Below are positions 1-9,577 of a stretch of DNA of 64,000 nucleotides, piece by piece. Each line of letters starts with the position of its first letter. Positions within the stretch are counted from its first letter, which is position 1. Below the pieces are notes generated by a model. It searched no databases, had not been told where the DNA came from, and saw only the letters and a program-made list of their open reading frames with translations. Location: the NCBI GenBank assembly GCA_963644855.1, contig CAVIQL010000004.1:53866-117865 (forward strand), read 5' to 3'. The DNA is from UBA6398 sp963644855 (GTDB lineage Bacteria > Bacteroidota > Bacteroidia > Bacteroidales > Bacteroidaceae). A program made the translations under genes and the position numbers.

Positions 1-2
1 GC

Positions 3-365
3 GGTATCGCAGGAAAAAACGGAACCGAAGAAAGTCTCATCATACGCAACACCGACATATATGCATATGCTCCAAATGGTCCTATTTGCAAAATTGCTTC
101 GCTCACGCTTGACGGCTGCAAGATAACTAATCCCGAAGAAGCTGCGTTTGACGAAAACGTTAAAGCTGTTGCGCTCAACGGAGAGATATTTACGGGCACT
201 TTGGAGATAACATCCGACCGTACAGTAGGCATCAAGGACGTGAAATCCAAAGTTTCAACCCTCAAACAAGGCATCTACAGCCTTGACGGAGTTTACCTCG
301 GCAACGATTTCGACTCTCTGCCAAAGGGTATTTATATCAAGGACGGAAAGAAAGTTTTGAAGTAA
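3..365 (+). CDS. C-terminal end of a secreted/surface protein (partial)
   Basis: The frame is open from the first bases to a TAA at 363-365, giving about 120 residues; the start lies outside the window. The protein ends with a GIYSLDGVYLG motif and then LPKGIYIKDGKKVLK. This kind of tail (YxLDGR..., LPKGIYI.NGKK) is common at the C-terminus of large secreted or BspA-like proteins of Prevotella and relatives, and resembles a sorting or anchoring tail. Function beyond secreted/surface protein cannot be told from this fragment. A strong terminator follows at 418-454. Confidence 0.75.
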   Translation, partial: GIAGKNGTEESLIIRNTDIYAYAPNGPICKIASLTLDGCKITNPEEAAFDENVKAVALNGEIFTGTLEITSDRTVGIKDVKSKVSTLKQGIYSLDGVYLGNDFDSLPKGIYIKDGKKVLK

Positions 366-417
366 CATTGCAGAATTGCCTACGGTTTACGACCGAAGGC
401 TTACCATAAAGAATTAA

Positions 418-454
418 GGGACAAGCCCGCCACCGACGGACTTGTCCTTTTTTT
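418..454 (+). terminator. Rho-independent terminator of the first gene
   Basis: GGACAAG at 419-425 pairs with CTTGTCC at 441-447, followed directly by seven T (448-454). It ends the partial gene whose stop is at 365. Confidence 0.9.
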
Positions 455-507
455 ATCTATCTCACAAGCCGTGCCGAAAACCTTGTTTCTCAGGCAAAAA
501 AAGCCAC

Positions 508-678
508 ACGGCATATCGCAAAAACAATAACCGATATTTTTTAAACAATAACCGATATTTTTCAAATAATATCAGACATTATTTTAACCACATGGGACAT
601 CGTAAAAACGAGGTCCAATCNNNNNNNNNNTATCTAATCTAAATTCCATGGCTTAGAATTTAAATTAGAAGCCTTGAA
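508..678. repeat. 21-bp phased intergenic array 1, interrupted by the N run
   Basis: Successive 21-nt units carry the words AACCGATAT, AACCGATAT, ATCAGACAT and ATGGGACAT, then GTCCAATC running into ten Ns (621-630). Beyond the gap come ATGGCTTAG and AAGCCTTGA units. The non-N bases across the break sum to 25, so ten Ns breaks the 21-nt frame; a 17-nt gap (or 17 plus a multiple of 21) would restore it. The rest of 679-848 is AT-rich with no gene recognised. Confidence 0.85.
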
Positions 679-848
679 ATTTTACATTGTTCCATACAAG
701 GGTAAAACAAATACAATCAATCACCTCTACAAACCTAAAGTATCTACACAATGACTTTGTAAAGCAAAAAAAATGGCAACAACGGCACAAAACATCAGTA
801 TTTGTGCTACTTTTCACAATTTACGAAGCTAAGAATGTGCTTTTTCAT

Positions 849-856
849 TATATTTG
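849..856 (+). promoter_or_regulatory. Bacteroidota -7 box of the rhamnosidase operon
   Basis: TATATTTG matches TAnnTTTG. It places the transcript start near 860, so an in-frame ATG at 854 cannot be used and the ATG at 890 is the start of the GH78 gene. No good -33 TTTG is visible. Confidence 0.7.
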
Positions 857-889
857 CAGTTATACCAAGAAACTAATCAAACCATATCA

Positions 890-2707
890 ATGAATATATT
901 CAAGATTCTCTGTCTGGCATCGGCCGCTTTGCTCGCCACTCCGTCAGAAGCCCAAAATTGTGTTCCCGCAGATGGGGCGAAAAAATGTGCTATGAAGTGC
1001 TGTATAAACAATATTCCCGCGCTCCAAGGCATTAGTATGCAAACCGACCGCCGTGTAGTTTCCTACATATTGCCCAAGCGCATAATGTGGAAGCAAAGCA
1101 CAGGCGGCTCAACCATTGAAAACGAGCAAATACTGCTGAAAAACAATTACGGACAGACTGCCCTCGGAGGCATATCGTTCTGCCACTTGAAAAACGGCAC
1201 TGGCGGAATGAACTCCATGCTATTCGACTTCGGAGCAGAGCTTCAGGGCGGAATACAAATCGTTACGGGCGGCGCGCCGGCAAACAGCGTGAAGCTACGC
1301 ATACGTTTCGGAGAATCGGCATCAGAGGCAATGTGTGATATAGACGGCAAAAACGGTGCTACCAACGACCATGCCATGCGCGATTTCGTACATCAGGTGC
1401 CCGGAATGGGCGTTTCGGAAGTAGGAAATTCGGGATTCCGCTTCGTGCGTATCGACGTGTTGGGCGACAATGCCGACCTGCTACTACAAGAAGTGCGCGC
1501 AGCATTCAGATACAGAGACATACCCTACCTTGGTTCGTTTGAATGCGACAACGAAAGGCTCAACAAAATATGGCAAACGGGCGCATACACCGTACACCTC
1601 AACATGCAGCAATACTTGTGGGACGGCATCAAACGCGACCGCCTGGTGTGGACCGGAGATATCAACCCCGAAGTGCTGACAATAGCTACCGTATTCGGCG
1701 CAAACGATGTGGTGAACAAAAGTCTCGACCTCTCAAAAGAAAACTTCAAGCCCACGCAATGGATGTGCACAATTTCGAGCTACTCCATTTGGTGGATGAT
1801 AACCCATTACCAATGGTATCTCTACACCGGCAACAAAAAATATCTTGACGAGCAGAAAGAATATACCACAGAACTCATAGGCGAACTAATGAAATACGTT
1901 GACGACAAAGGATATGAGAAACTCAACGCACGATTCCTCGATTGGCCTTCCTCGGAAAACCCCAAAGGCATTGATGCCGGACTACAAGCTATAATGGTAA
2001 TGGCTTTTGATACCGCAGAAAAGCTCGAAACAATTTGGGGAAACACCGAACTCGCACAAAAATGCGCCGACCTTGCAAAAAAGATGAGAAAATGTCGCCG
2101 CGATTTCAACAATTCAAAACAAGCAGCGTCGTTAAATGCCATCGCAGGAATGATTGAGCCCGCAAAAGCAGCAAAGAAAACAATTCTGCCAGGCGGTGCC
2201 AAAGATTTCTCAACTTTCTACGGATATTACATGCTCGAAGCACTCGCTTTGGCAGGCAACTATACAGAAGCAATGGACATCATGAGCGAATATTGGGGTG
2301 CAATGATCGATCTTGGAGCTACTACTTTCTGGGAAGACTTTAATATCGATTGGACAAAGAACGCTGCACGCATTGACGAACTCGTTCCCGAAGGAAAAAT
2401 CGACATACATCAATCCTATGGCAACTATTGCTACAAAGGTTTCCGACATTCATTCTGCCATGGTTGGGCTTCAGGTCCCACAACCTGGCTAAGTGCGCAC
2501 GTTCTCGGAGTGAAAGTGCTTGAACCAGGCTGCAAAAAAGTTGCAATAGAACCGCATCTCGGCAATCTGAAATGGGCAAAAGGCACATTCCCCACACCTT
2601 ACGGAGTGATTACCATCTCACACAAAATGGGCAGCAACGGAAAGATAGAATCTGAAATCGCAGCTCCCCAAGGCGTAGAGATAGTAAAAAGCGAAGACAT
2701 AAAATAA
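890..2707 (+). CDS. Secreted alpha-L-rhamnosidase, GH78 family
   Basis: 605 residues starting at the ATG downstream of the promoter box; the first 21 residues form a signal peptide (hydrophobic stretch ending PSEAQ). A beta-rich N-terminal half (about 50-210) is followed by an (alpha/alpha)6-barrel region with DGIKRDRLVWTGD (245-257), WEDF (480-483) and SFCHGWASGP (521-530). These are GH78 hallmarks, with the general acid expected among the acidic residues of the first motif and the second motif supplying the other carboxylate. It should release terminal alpha-L-rhamnose from pectic or other glycans in the periplasm or at the surface. First gene of an operon with the GH106-like gene 10 bp downstream. 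Substrate is inferred. Confidence 0.85.
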   Translation: MNIFKILCLASAALLATPSEAQNCVPADGAKKCAMKCCINNIPALQGISMQTDRRVVSYILPKRIMWKQSTGGSTIENEQILLKNNYGQTALGGISFCHLKNGTGGMNSMLFDFGAELQGGIQIVTGGAPANSVKLRIRFGESASEAMCDIDGKNGATNDHAMRDFVHQVPGMGVSEVGNSGFRFVRIDVLGDNADLLLQEVRAAFRYRDIPYLGSFECDNERLNKIWQTGAYTVHLNMQQYLWDGIKRDRLVWTGDINPEVLTIATVFGANDVVNKSLDLSKENFKPTQWMCTISSYSIWWMITHYQWYLYTGNKKYLDEQKEYTTELIGELMKYVDDKGYEKLNARFLDWPSSENPKGIDAGLQAIMVMAFDTAEKLETIWGNTELAQKCADLAKKMRKCRRDFNNSKQAASLNAIAGMIEPAKAAKKTILPGGAKDFSTFYGYYMLEALALAGNYTEAMDIMSEYWGAMIDLGATTFWEDFNIDWTKNAARIDELVPEGKIDIHQSYGNYCYKGFRHSFCHGWASGPTTWLSAHVLGVKVLEPGCKKVAIEPHLGNLKWAKGTFPTPYGVITISHKMGSNGKIESEIAAPQGVEIVKSEDIK

Positions 2708-2717
2708 TAACTATATC

Positions 2718-5700
2718 ATGAAAATCAAAAACATAATAAAAGCCGCAGCCTTTTCGGGCGTAGCTATACTCGCAGCAAACAATGCTGGTGCACAATTCAA
2801 GCAAGCACCGATAGCCACAATGGAGTCTACATTCCGTTGTATCCCCGATTCGCAAAAGATTGCCGTTTATTGGTATTGGATGTCAGACAACATTTCCAAA
2901 GAAGGCGTTGTAAAAGATTTGCAAGCCATGAAACGCGTGGGAATAAACCGCGTGCAAATCGGAAATATCGGCGGGCAAGAAGTGCCATATGGTAAAGTAA
3001 AAGTATTTTCTCCCGAATGGTGGGAAGTAATTCATACAGCGCTCAAAACCGCTGGCGACCTCGGCATCGAAGTCGGAATATTCAATTGCCCAGGTTGGAG
3101 TCAGAGCGGCGGACCATGGGTTAAGCCCAACCAAGCCATGAGATACCTTGCAGAATCACGCACAAAAGTTACCGGTGGCAAATTATTGAAGATACAACTT
3201 CCCGAAATCGACAAAGAAGCTCAAGATGTAAAAGTTCTTGCATTCCCCGACCTTGAAATTGCACCCACACTCAAAGCTCAGCAATCCATAGGCAGCGCAA
3301 AAACAATTGATTTCCATAGCGACAAAGCGACTACCGTGAGAAGCGTAACATTTACCTGCAAAAAACAAATGTTCCTGAACAACGCCACGCTCTACGCTAA
3401 AGACGGCAACGACTATAAATTTGTGCGCAACATAACACTTGACCGCCGCAATGCCGAACTAAACGTTGGCTTTGTTCCCTATGCTCCAATCGTTGTATCG
3501 ATTCCCGAAACATCATCTACCGACTTCCGTATCGTATTTGCCGGTGATGAAGATAAATTCCAAGATATCGTTCTGTCAGAGAACCCTGTTGTAGACAGCT
3601 ATCCCGAGAAAACTTTGGAAAAGATGTGGCAAACTCCCCACCCGTTCTGGTATGATTACATGTGGAAGCCATCTACAGAATGCAGCGACAAGAAGCTTGT
3701 AATGAATGCGCAACAAGTACTCGATTTGACAGAGAATTTCCAAAACGGAGTGCTCACATGGAACGCCCCAAAAGGAAAATGGACAATTCTAAGAACCGCA
3801 ATGGTGCCCACAGGTACGACAAACGCTCCGGCTTCTCCCGAAGCAACGGGATACGAAACCGACAAAATGAGCGCAAAACACGTGGCTGCACATTTTGATG
3901 CGTTTCTCGGTGAAATAATGCGCCGTATACCCGCACAAGATCGCAAGACTTTCAAAATTGTTGTAGAAGACAGCTACGAAACAGGCGGACAAAATTGGAC
4001 AGATGAAATGATTCCTGAATTCAAGAAACGTTATGGTTACGATCCTGTGCCGTTTATCCCAACATTCTATGGTTATGTCGTAAATTCCGAAGACCAAAGC
4101 GACCGTTTCCTTTGGGATGTGCGTCGTCTAATCGCAGATATGGTGAGCTACGAATATGTTGGTGGACTCAAAAAGGTAAGTAACGAACACGGGCTTACCA
4201 CATGGCTCGAGAACTATGGCCATTGGGGATTTCCGGGTGAGTTCTTGCAATACGGAGGTCAGAGCGATGAAATAGCTGGTGAGTTCTGGAGCGCAGGAGA
4301 TTTGGGAGACATTGAAAACAGAATAGCTTCATCTTGCGGACATATATATGGTAAACGTCGCGTATGGGCAGAATCGTTTACTTGTGGCGGTCCTGATTTT
4401 TCACGTTACCCCGGAGAAATGAAACAAAGAGGCGACAAATTCTTTGCAGAAGGCATCAATAATACGCTTTATCATCTTTATATTCAGCAACCCGACGATC
4501 GTGCACCGGGTATAAACGCTCCTTTTGGCAATGAATTTAATCGTTTGAACACTTGGTTCTCTCAATTAGACGTGTTCAACAAATATATCAAGCGCTGCAA
4601 CTATATGCTACAACAAGGATACTATGTGGCAGACGTAGCATATTATATTGGTGAAGACGCACCCAAGATGACAGGAATAAGAAATCCCGAAATTCCGCAA
4701 GGATACTCCTACGATTACATCAACGCAGAAGTTATAGAAAAGAGCGGCCGTGTAGAAGATGGGAAACTTGTTATCGATGGCGGAATGAAATATAGCGTGC
4801 TCGTTTTGCCGCCTCAAAACACCATGCGTCCCGAATTTATCGCAAAACTACAAAAGCTCGTAAAAGACGGACTTGTTATAATTGGTCCGAAACCCGAACG
4901 TTCTCCGAGTTTACAGAACTATCCTACTGCAGACAAACAGGTTTCTGAAATAGCAACCGAGATGTGGGGCGGCGACAAATACTTCAATCGTGTGGTTGCT
5001 TACGGAAAAGGAAAAGTTTACCCCCATGCTTCGATTGAAGAAGTTATGGCTGATTTAGGTATTGTGCCTGACTTCAAAAGCAACGACCCAGTTCTTCCTA
5101 TCACGTTCTTGCATCGCAGCCTTCCCGATGCCGATGTTTATTTTGTGGCAAACCAAGGCGACAAGGCTATAAGTTTCAACGGTTCGTTTAGGACCATTGG
5201 TAAAACCCCAGAACTTTGGAATCCACAAACGGCAGAAGTTCGTGTTTTGCCGCAATACACAAAACTTTCGAAAACAACCGAAATTCCGATGGAATTACAA
5301 CCACTCGAAAGTGCATTCATTGTATTCCGAAACAATACCGATTCAACAACAGGTATGAACTATCCCGAAAAGAATGTATTGGCAGCAATTTCTACACCAT
5401 GGACAGTAGCATTCGAGCAAGGCAAAGGTGGTCCGGAAAATAAGGTTACGTTCTACACTTTGTCTGATTGGTCAAAAAATTCAGACAGTAAAATCAAATA
5501 CTTCTCTGGACACGCAATCTACACCAACAGTTTCAAGATTTCAAAATTGCCCGAAGGGGAAACCTACATTGACCTTGGCAAAGTCATGGTCATGGCAAAA
5601 GTAAAAATCAACGGCGAAGAAGTTGGCGGAGTTTGGACACCGCCTTATCGTCTTAACATCACGAAATACCTAAAAAAGGGCGTAAACAATGTAGAAGTTG

Positions 5701-5870
5701 ACGTTGTGAACAATTGGCGAAACCGTTTGATTGGCGAGAAGAACTTGCCCGAAAGCGAACGCTTTACTTTCCAAACGTTCACCTACCTCAACAAAGATTC
5801 CGAGCTTCAAGAATCTGGACTTATAGGTCCTGTGGAGATACAAAACTATAAATACGAACTAAAAAAGTAA
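2718..5870 (+). CDS. Secreted GH106-like alpha-L-rhamnosidase
   Basis: 1050 residues with a signal peptide ending about residue 26 (AANNAGAQ). Residues about 50-150 (YWYWMSDNISKEGVVKDL, GIFNCPGWSQSGGPW) are typical of the GH106 catalytic barrel known from Bacteroides rhamnogalacturonan enzymes. The C-terminal about 150 residues resemble a GH2-type sugar-binding jelly roll (GEEVGGVWTPPYRLNITKYL). GH106 removes alpha-L-rhamnose. Pairing with the GH78 gene 10 bp upstream, and the 6-bp spacing to the next gene, indicate one operon for rhamnose-rich pectin such as rhamnogalacturonan. Family assignment rests on pattern recognition; the exact linkage is unknown. Confidence 0.85.
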   Translation: MKIKNIIKAAAFSGVAILAANNAGAQFKQAPIATMESTFRCIPDSQKIAVYWYWMSDNISKEGVVKDLQAMKRVGINRVQIGNIGGQEVPYGKVKVFSPEWWEVIHTALKTAGDLGIEVGIFNCPGWSQSGGPWVKPNQAMRYLAESRTKVTGGKLLKIQLPEIDKEAQDVKVLAFPDLEIAPTLKAQQSIGSAKTIDFHSDKATTVRSVTFTCKKQMFLNNATLYAKDGNDYKFVRNITLDRRNAELNVGFVPYAPIVVSIPETSSTDFRIVFAGDEDKFQDIVLSENPVVDSYPEKTLEKMWQTPHPFWYDYMWKPSTECSDKKLVMNAQQVLDLTENFQNGVLTWNAPKGKWTILRTAMVPTGTTNAPASPEATGYETDKMSAKHVAAHFDAFLGEIMRRIPAQDRKTFKIVVEDSYETGGQNWTDEMIPEFKKRYGYDPVPFIPTFYGYVVNSEDQSDRFLWDVRRLIADMVSYEYVGGLKKVSNEHGLTTWLENYGHWGFPGEFLQYGGQSDEIAGEFWSAGDLGDIENRIASSCGHIYGKRRVWAESFTCGGPDFSRYPGEMKQRGDKFFAEGINNTLYHLYIQQPDDRAPGINAPFGNEFNRLNTWFSQLDVFNKYIKRCNYMLQQGYYVADVAYYIGEDAPKMTGIRNPEIPQGYSYDYINAEVIEKSGRVEDGKLVIDGGMKYSVLVLPPQNTMRPEFIAKLQKLVKDGLVIIGPKPERSPSLQNYPTADKQVSEIATEMWGGDKYFNRVVAYGKGKVYPHASIEEVMADLGIVPDFKSNDPVLPITFLHRSLPDADVYFVANQGDKAISFNGSFRTIGKTPELWNPQTAEVRVLPQYTKLSKTTEIPMELQPLESAFIVFRNNTDSTTGMNYPEKNVLAAISTPWTVAFEQGKGGPENKVTFYTLSDWSKNSDSKIKYFSGHAIYTNSFKISKLPEGETYIDLGKVMVMAKVKINGEEVGGVWTPPYRLNITKYLKKGVNNVEVDVVNNWRNRLIGEKNLPESERFTFQTFTYLNKDSELQESGLIGPVEIQNYKYELKK

Positions 5871-5876
5871 ACAACC

Positions 5877-7514
5877 ATGCGTTTCAAGCAGTTGCTTCTA
5901 ACAATAGCACTCACAATGTCGGCATTCCCTGTGTTTGCCGACACTGTGCCGTGCATCGCCAACATCATAAACTTTGTGCGAAAAACCGAACCACGTATTG
6001 AGGAAATCACCGACGAGATTTTGTTCAGAACCACCGAGAATCAGGCTACAAGTATGCTGAACAATAATTTGAATGGTACGTTTCTTTTGCAATACGATGC
6101 ACTCATCGACCCAAAATATCAGGAGTTGATGCGTTCGCTTCCTGCCGATTTTGAAGTTGGTGCCTGGTGGGAAATTACTCAGCCCCACGTTGAAGCAGCT
6201 GGTCTCAAATGGCGTGGACAATATCCCTGGGATTGGCACGCCAACGTTGGTTTTTCCACGGGCTATACCCCACAGGAGCGTGAAAAGCTTGTAGATGTTT
6301 ACATGAAAAAGTTCAAAGATGTTTTTGGCAAATACCCTGCATCGGTAGGCTCATGGTTTATCGATGCCCATACACTTAAATATCTCGTCGACAAATACCA
6401 CATCGTAGCCTCGTGCAACTGTCGTGATCAAGTTGGAACCGATGGCTACACAATTTGGGGCGGTTATTGGCAGGGCGCATACTATCCGTCGGTAAACAAC
6501 GCCTATATTCCGGCGCAAACCAAGCGTTCACAAATAAACGTCCCCGTATTCAGAATGCTCGGTAGCGATCCTCTTTATCAATATGAGTGTGGTGTTGGCG
6601 GCGTGGTGCAAGGTGTTTCAACGCTCGAGCCTATTTGTCCGGGCGGCGGCGGTAACGAAGCATGGGTAGATTGGTATTTTCAAATCATAACCCAAGATCC
6701 GGCAATGGGATATACCTATTTCCAAGCCGGGCAAGAGAATTCGTTTACATGGAAAAGCATGCGCGAAGGTTTCCTTATGCAATTGTCAAAAATTGCGGCC
6801 CTCAAAGACAAGGGAATGGTAAGAGTGGAAACACTTGAACAGTCGGGAAAAAATTTCTCAAAGCGAAACAAACTCACACCTCCCACTGCCACATCGGCAC
6901 TAAGCGACTATACACCGCGCAATGCCAAGACGCTTTGGTTCAATAGCCGTTACTACCGCGCCAACTTGTTTTGGGAGAAAGGAAAATTCCGTTTCCGCGA
7001 TATACAAGTGTTCAACGAAGACAACAAATCGCTTTACCTCACTTCACCCGGAACTTCTACCGAATGTCATTACTATGCTCTTCCGCTGGTTGACGGTTGT
7101 CTTTGGAGCACTAACGACTATATGGCAGGGTTGCGCCTTCTCGAACGGCAAAGTACAGGCGAATTTTCAGAGGCAAAGATTATCGGACAAAACATTTCGG
7201 CAAATAGCTACGAAACCACGGTGAAACTTAATGTCGAAGGCGGCAAAGAATATATCATTAAGCTGAAAGAAAAAATGATAACACTCACTTCACTCCAAGG
7301 CGACGATTTTTGTTTGGAACTATCTACCGCGTCCGAAGCAAAACTCCCGTTCACCAATATTGCAGAAAAGCAAGTGAAGGCCTCGCGCGACGGTTTTGAA
7401 TACTCGGCAACGCTCAAGAGCGGAACGTTCACCGACATGCGCAGCACCAAAGGCAAAGTTTTGAGAATCATGTCCAAGTGGGGAATTATCAAACTCTATT
7501 TGGCTCAAAAATAA
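5877..7514 (+). CDS. Secreted protein of unknown function in rhamnosidase operon, possible glycosidase
   Basis: 545 residues with a signal peptide (MRFKQLLLTIAL...VFAD). Residues about 60-300 alternate hydrophobic strands with acidic/aromatic motifs (LLQYDALIDPKY, VGSWFIDAHTLKYL, GGYWQGAYYPS), reminiscent of a (beta/alpha) barrel such as polysaccharide deacetylase or GH38/57-like folds. The C-terminal 200 residues look like beta-sandwich. I could not assign a CAZy family. It lies 6 bp after the GH106 gene and ends the operon, so a role on the same glycan is likely. GGGG at about 260 and many Trp/Tyr suggest a sugar site. Confidence 0.75.
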   Translation: MRFKQLLLTIALTMSAFPVFADTVPCIANIINFVRKTEPRIEEITDEILFRTTENQATSMLNNNLNGTFLLQYDALIDPKYQELMRSLPADFEVGAWWEITQPHVEAAGLKWRGQYPWDWHANVGFSTGYTPQEREKLVDVYMKKFKDVFGKYPASVGSWFIDAHTLKYLVDKYHIVASCNCRDQVGTDGYTIWGGYWQGAYYPSVNNAYIPAQTKRSQINVPVFRMLGSDPLYQYECGVGGVVQGVSTLEPICPGGGGNEAWVDWYFQIITQDPAMGYTYFQAGQENSFTWKSMREGFLMQLSKIAALKDKGMVRVETLEQSGKNFSKRNKLTPPTATSALSDYTPRNAKTLWFNSRYYRANLFWEKGKFRFRDIQVFNEDNKSLYLTSPGTSTECHYYALPLVDGCLWSTNDYMAGLRLLERQSTGEFSEAKIIGQNISANSYETTVKLNVEGGKEYIIKLKEKMITLTSLQGDDFCLELSTASEAKLPFTNIAEKQVKASRDGFEYSATLKSGTFTDMRSTKGKVLRIMSKWGIIKLYLAQK

Positions 7515-7566
7515 TGCGCAATAAAATACGAACAACTAAATTTGCTTCGATTTCCGACCATTTGTT

Positions 7567-8001
7567 ATGAAAGATTTACAACGACAAAACTATCGCCACC
7601 GCCTTCCGGTGCAACTACGTTTCAGCGATGTCGACCAATTTGGGCACGTAAACAACTCTGTGATGTTTTCTATCTACGACATGGCCAAAACAGAGTATTT
7701 CAAAGTCGTGTTGCGCGAGTTGCTAAACGAAGATACGCTTGCAGTAGTGGTAAACATTAATGCCGACTTTATTCACCCCGTTTTTTATGGCGACCACATT
7801 GAGATACTCACTGCCGTTGTGAAAATTGGAACAAAAAGCATCACTGTTTCGCAGCAAGCTGTCAATACCAAAACGGGCAGTGTGGTGAGCACGTGCCGCA
7901 CTGTGCTCGTGGCATTCTCTGCTTTGCACAATGATTCCATTCCCGTGCCCGATGAAATACGCCAACGTTTCACCCAATACGAGGACAATATCATTATATA
8001 A
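7567..8001 (+). CDS. Acyl-CoA thioesterase, 4HBT hotdog family (YbgC-like)
   Basis: 144 residues, the usual size for a single hotdog domain. RFSDVDQFGHVNNSVMF near residues 18-34 is the 4-hydroxybenzoyl-CoA thioesterase signature, with the catalytic Asp in DVDQFGHVNN. No signal peptide, so cytoplasmic. It likely hydrolyses acyl-CoA thioesters; the natural substrate cannot be read from sequence. It is 52 bp after the rhamnosidase operon and is probably unrelated to it. A long palindrome follows between it and the convergent gene. Confidence 0.9.
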   Translation: MKDLQRQNYRHRLPVQLRFSDVDQFGHVNNSVMFSIYDMAKTEYFKVVLRELLNEDTLAVVVNINADFIHPVFYGDHIEILTAVVKIGTKSITVSQQAVNTKTGSVVSTCRTVLVAFSALHNDSIPVPDEIRQRFTQYEDNIII

Positions 8002-8019
8002 TCGTAGTAAAAAAACTAC

Positions 8020-8103
8020 GTCGCATCTTGTAAAAACGAGGTCGGACATAATTAAAATACCAAGGCATCTAATTTAAATTAGATGCCTTGGTATTTTTCA
8101 AAA
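8020..8103. repeat. Phased array 2 with a 44-bp perfect palindrome
   Basis: Four 21-nt units with words GTCGCATCT, GTCGGACAT, AAGGCATCT and ATGCCTTGG. The last three create a perfect 44-nt palindrome (8054-8097, 22-bp arms centred on AATTTAAATT). It sits between convergent genes and could serve as a two-way terminator, but it also follows the 21-nt frame of the other arrays. Confidence 0.9.
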
Positions 8104-8121
8104 ACCGTAGATGAGTCAGAG

Positions 8122-8727
8122 CTATTCGCTCTTAATTATTTTCTTTGTTATTGTCTTCTCATTTGCAACGTTTTGCTTGTCAAGAAAGTCAAGTTGTACA
8201 TAGCAAACAATCTCTTCTCCGTATTGCGCACGCGATATGGCAAGATTAATAGTGCCTTCTGCCGTTTTGTAAACCGTGAAATATTCGCAATTCCCGGCTC
8301 TCACGCCCTCCATTTTCTGATCCTCGCTAAGAGTTACGGTAGAATCGCCGGCGAACTTCTCAGTACATTCAGCCGGTTTGCCATATTTTTTTGTCAATTC
8401 GGCTTTGAGCGCATTGTAATTGCATAGTAGGGAATCCCATTTCTGCTGATGCTCAAACGTTACGCCAATTCCAAACACCAAATCCTTTTTTGTGCACGAC
8501 TGAATGAAGAGCGTAACATTTTTATAGCCATCATACTCGCCCATCATCACGGCATTTTTGTCGATATTTGCGTTGAAATCAAAACCTTTCTTCTCCATTT
8601 TCTCCACAAATGCGCTCACAGTGCCATCGATAGGCTCGGAAAGAAACAGCAAATGCTTAGCCTTGTCTTGCGCAAAGCTTGCCGCGCAAACTAAAATGCA
8701 GACAAGAGATACAAAAATCTTTTTCAT
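8122..8727 (-). CDS. Secreted protein of unknown function
   Basis: 201 residues with a clear signal peptide (MKKIFVSLVCILVCAASFAQ). The mature part alternates short strands and helices (KKYGKPAECTEKFAGDSTV, EYFTVYKTAEGTINLAI) and has two cysteines that could pair. No family recognised beyond resemblance to small exported proteins of Bacteroidales. It starts 37 bp after the methyltransferase gene on the same strand and may share its transcript. Confidence 0.7.
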   Translation of the reverse strand: MKKIFVSLVCILVCAASFAQDKAKHLLFLSEPIDGTVSAFVEKMEKKGFDFNANIDKNAVMMGEYDGYKNVTLFIQSCTKKDLVFGIGVTFEHQQKWDSLLCNYNALKAELTKKYGKPAECTEKFAGDSTVTLSEDQKMEGVRAGNCEYFTVYKTAEGTINLAISRAQYGEEIVCYVQLDFLDKQNVANEKTITKKIIKSE

Positions 8728-8764
8728 GCTTATATTATTTTATTTTGTTTGAATGTCAATTAAT

Positions 8765-9550
8765 CTATTCGGGCTTTTTGAGCAAGAAAAACGCCGAAGT
8801 GGTAAAGAAATCCCTCACATATGGCACAGCGCTTATCGCTCCGCAGAGAGTGCGCGGCGTAAGTCCGAATTTAGCCTTATAATGTGGGTTGATAAACCAA
8901 AAATGTTTATTCTCTATCGAAAATTCCGCACTACGCGCCGTTTTTTCAAAGAGTTCAATCGTTGTGCGTGTGGACCTAATATCCATAAGCTCGGTTATGT
9001 CCTTATCCTTAACGTCGCAAAATTCGAGCAAAAGGCGATAAACCGATTCGGGAAGCAGATGTATGAACGGAGCATGCGAACAAAATTTACTGCGGCATAT
9101 TTGTTGGTGTCCGCCAAAGGGCATATACCACGCGGGAAAGCCGAAGAAAGCGTATCCGCCGGGACGTAGGAAACGCAATGCGGCAGAAAGAAATCCCAAT
9201 TTATCGGGTACGTGCTCTATTACGTCGTGTGCGAGAACTATATCAAACTTTCCTGAAAATTCTTCGTTCAAAGTGCTTGCATCCTGACAGATAAAAGTGC
9301 CGTGAAATCCATCTTGTGCAAAAAAAGTCTTGGCTTGTTCGGTGCGTTCCTTCACAATATCCACACCAGTTACCTCACAACCTCTCTCTGCAAAGGGTTC
9401 GAGATTTCCACCTTCGCCACAGCCAATTTCCAATACCTTTGTGCCTGGCGAGAGTGGAATATGTTTTTCCAGATATGGTATATAATATGATTCGCTCGTC
9501 GTTGCCAATTCGTTGAAATAGCTTCGGCGGTCAAGATGTCGGTTTTGCAT
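8765..9550 (-). CDS. Class I SAM-dependent methyltransferase
   Basis: 261 residues. VLEIGCGEGGNLEPF (motif I, SAM binding), VTGVDIV (motif II acidic residue), FDIVLAHDVIEHVPD (motif IV) and LRPGGYAFFGFPAW (motif VI) follow in the order of the Methyltransf_11/23 group. The C-terminal part (about 170-261) is hydrophobic and aromatic and could bind a lipid or glycan substrate. Substrate unknown. It is divergent from the WaaP-like kinase gene at 9665, with back-to-back promoter boxes, which may hint at envelope glycolipid work (inference). Confidence 0.85.
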   Translation of the reverse strand: MQNRHLDRRSYFNELATTSESYYIPYLEKHIPLSPGTKVLEIGCGEGGNLEPFAERGCEVTGVDIVKERTEQAKTFFAQDGFHGTFICQDASTLNEEFSGKFDIVLAHDVIEHVPDKLGFLSAALRFLRPGGYAFFGFPAWYMPFGGHQQICRSKFCSHAPFIHLLPESVYRLLLEFCDVKDKDITELMDIRSTRTTIELFEKTARSAEFSIENKHFWFINPHYKAKFGLTPRTLCGAISAVPYVRDFFTTSAFFLLKKPE

Positions 9551-9577
9551 TTGTAATGTATCGCATTAGTTGTTTTG

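Noticed and set aside
854..889. Earlier ATG for the GH78 gene
   Set aside because: It overlaps the -7 box and would precede the signal peptide by 12 odd residues.
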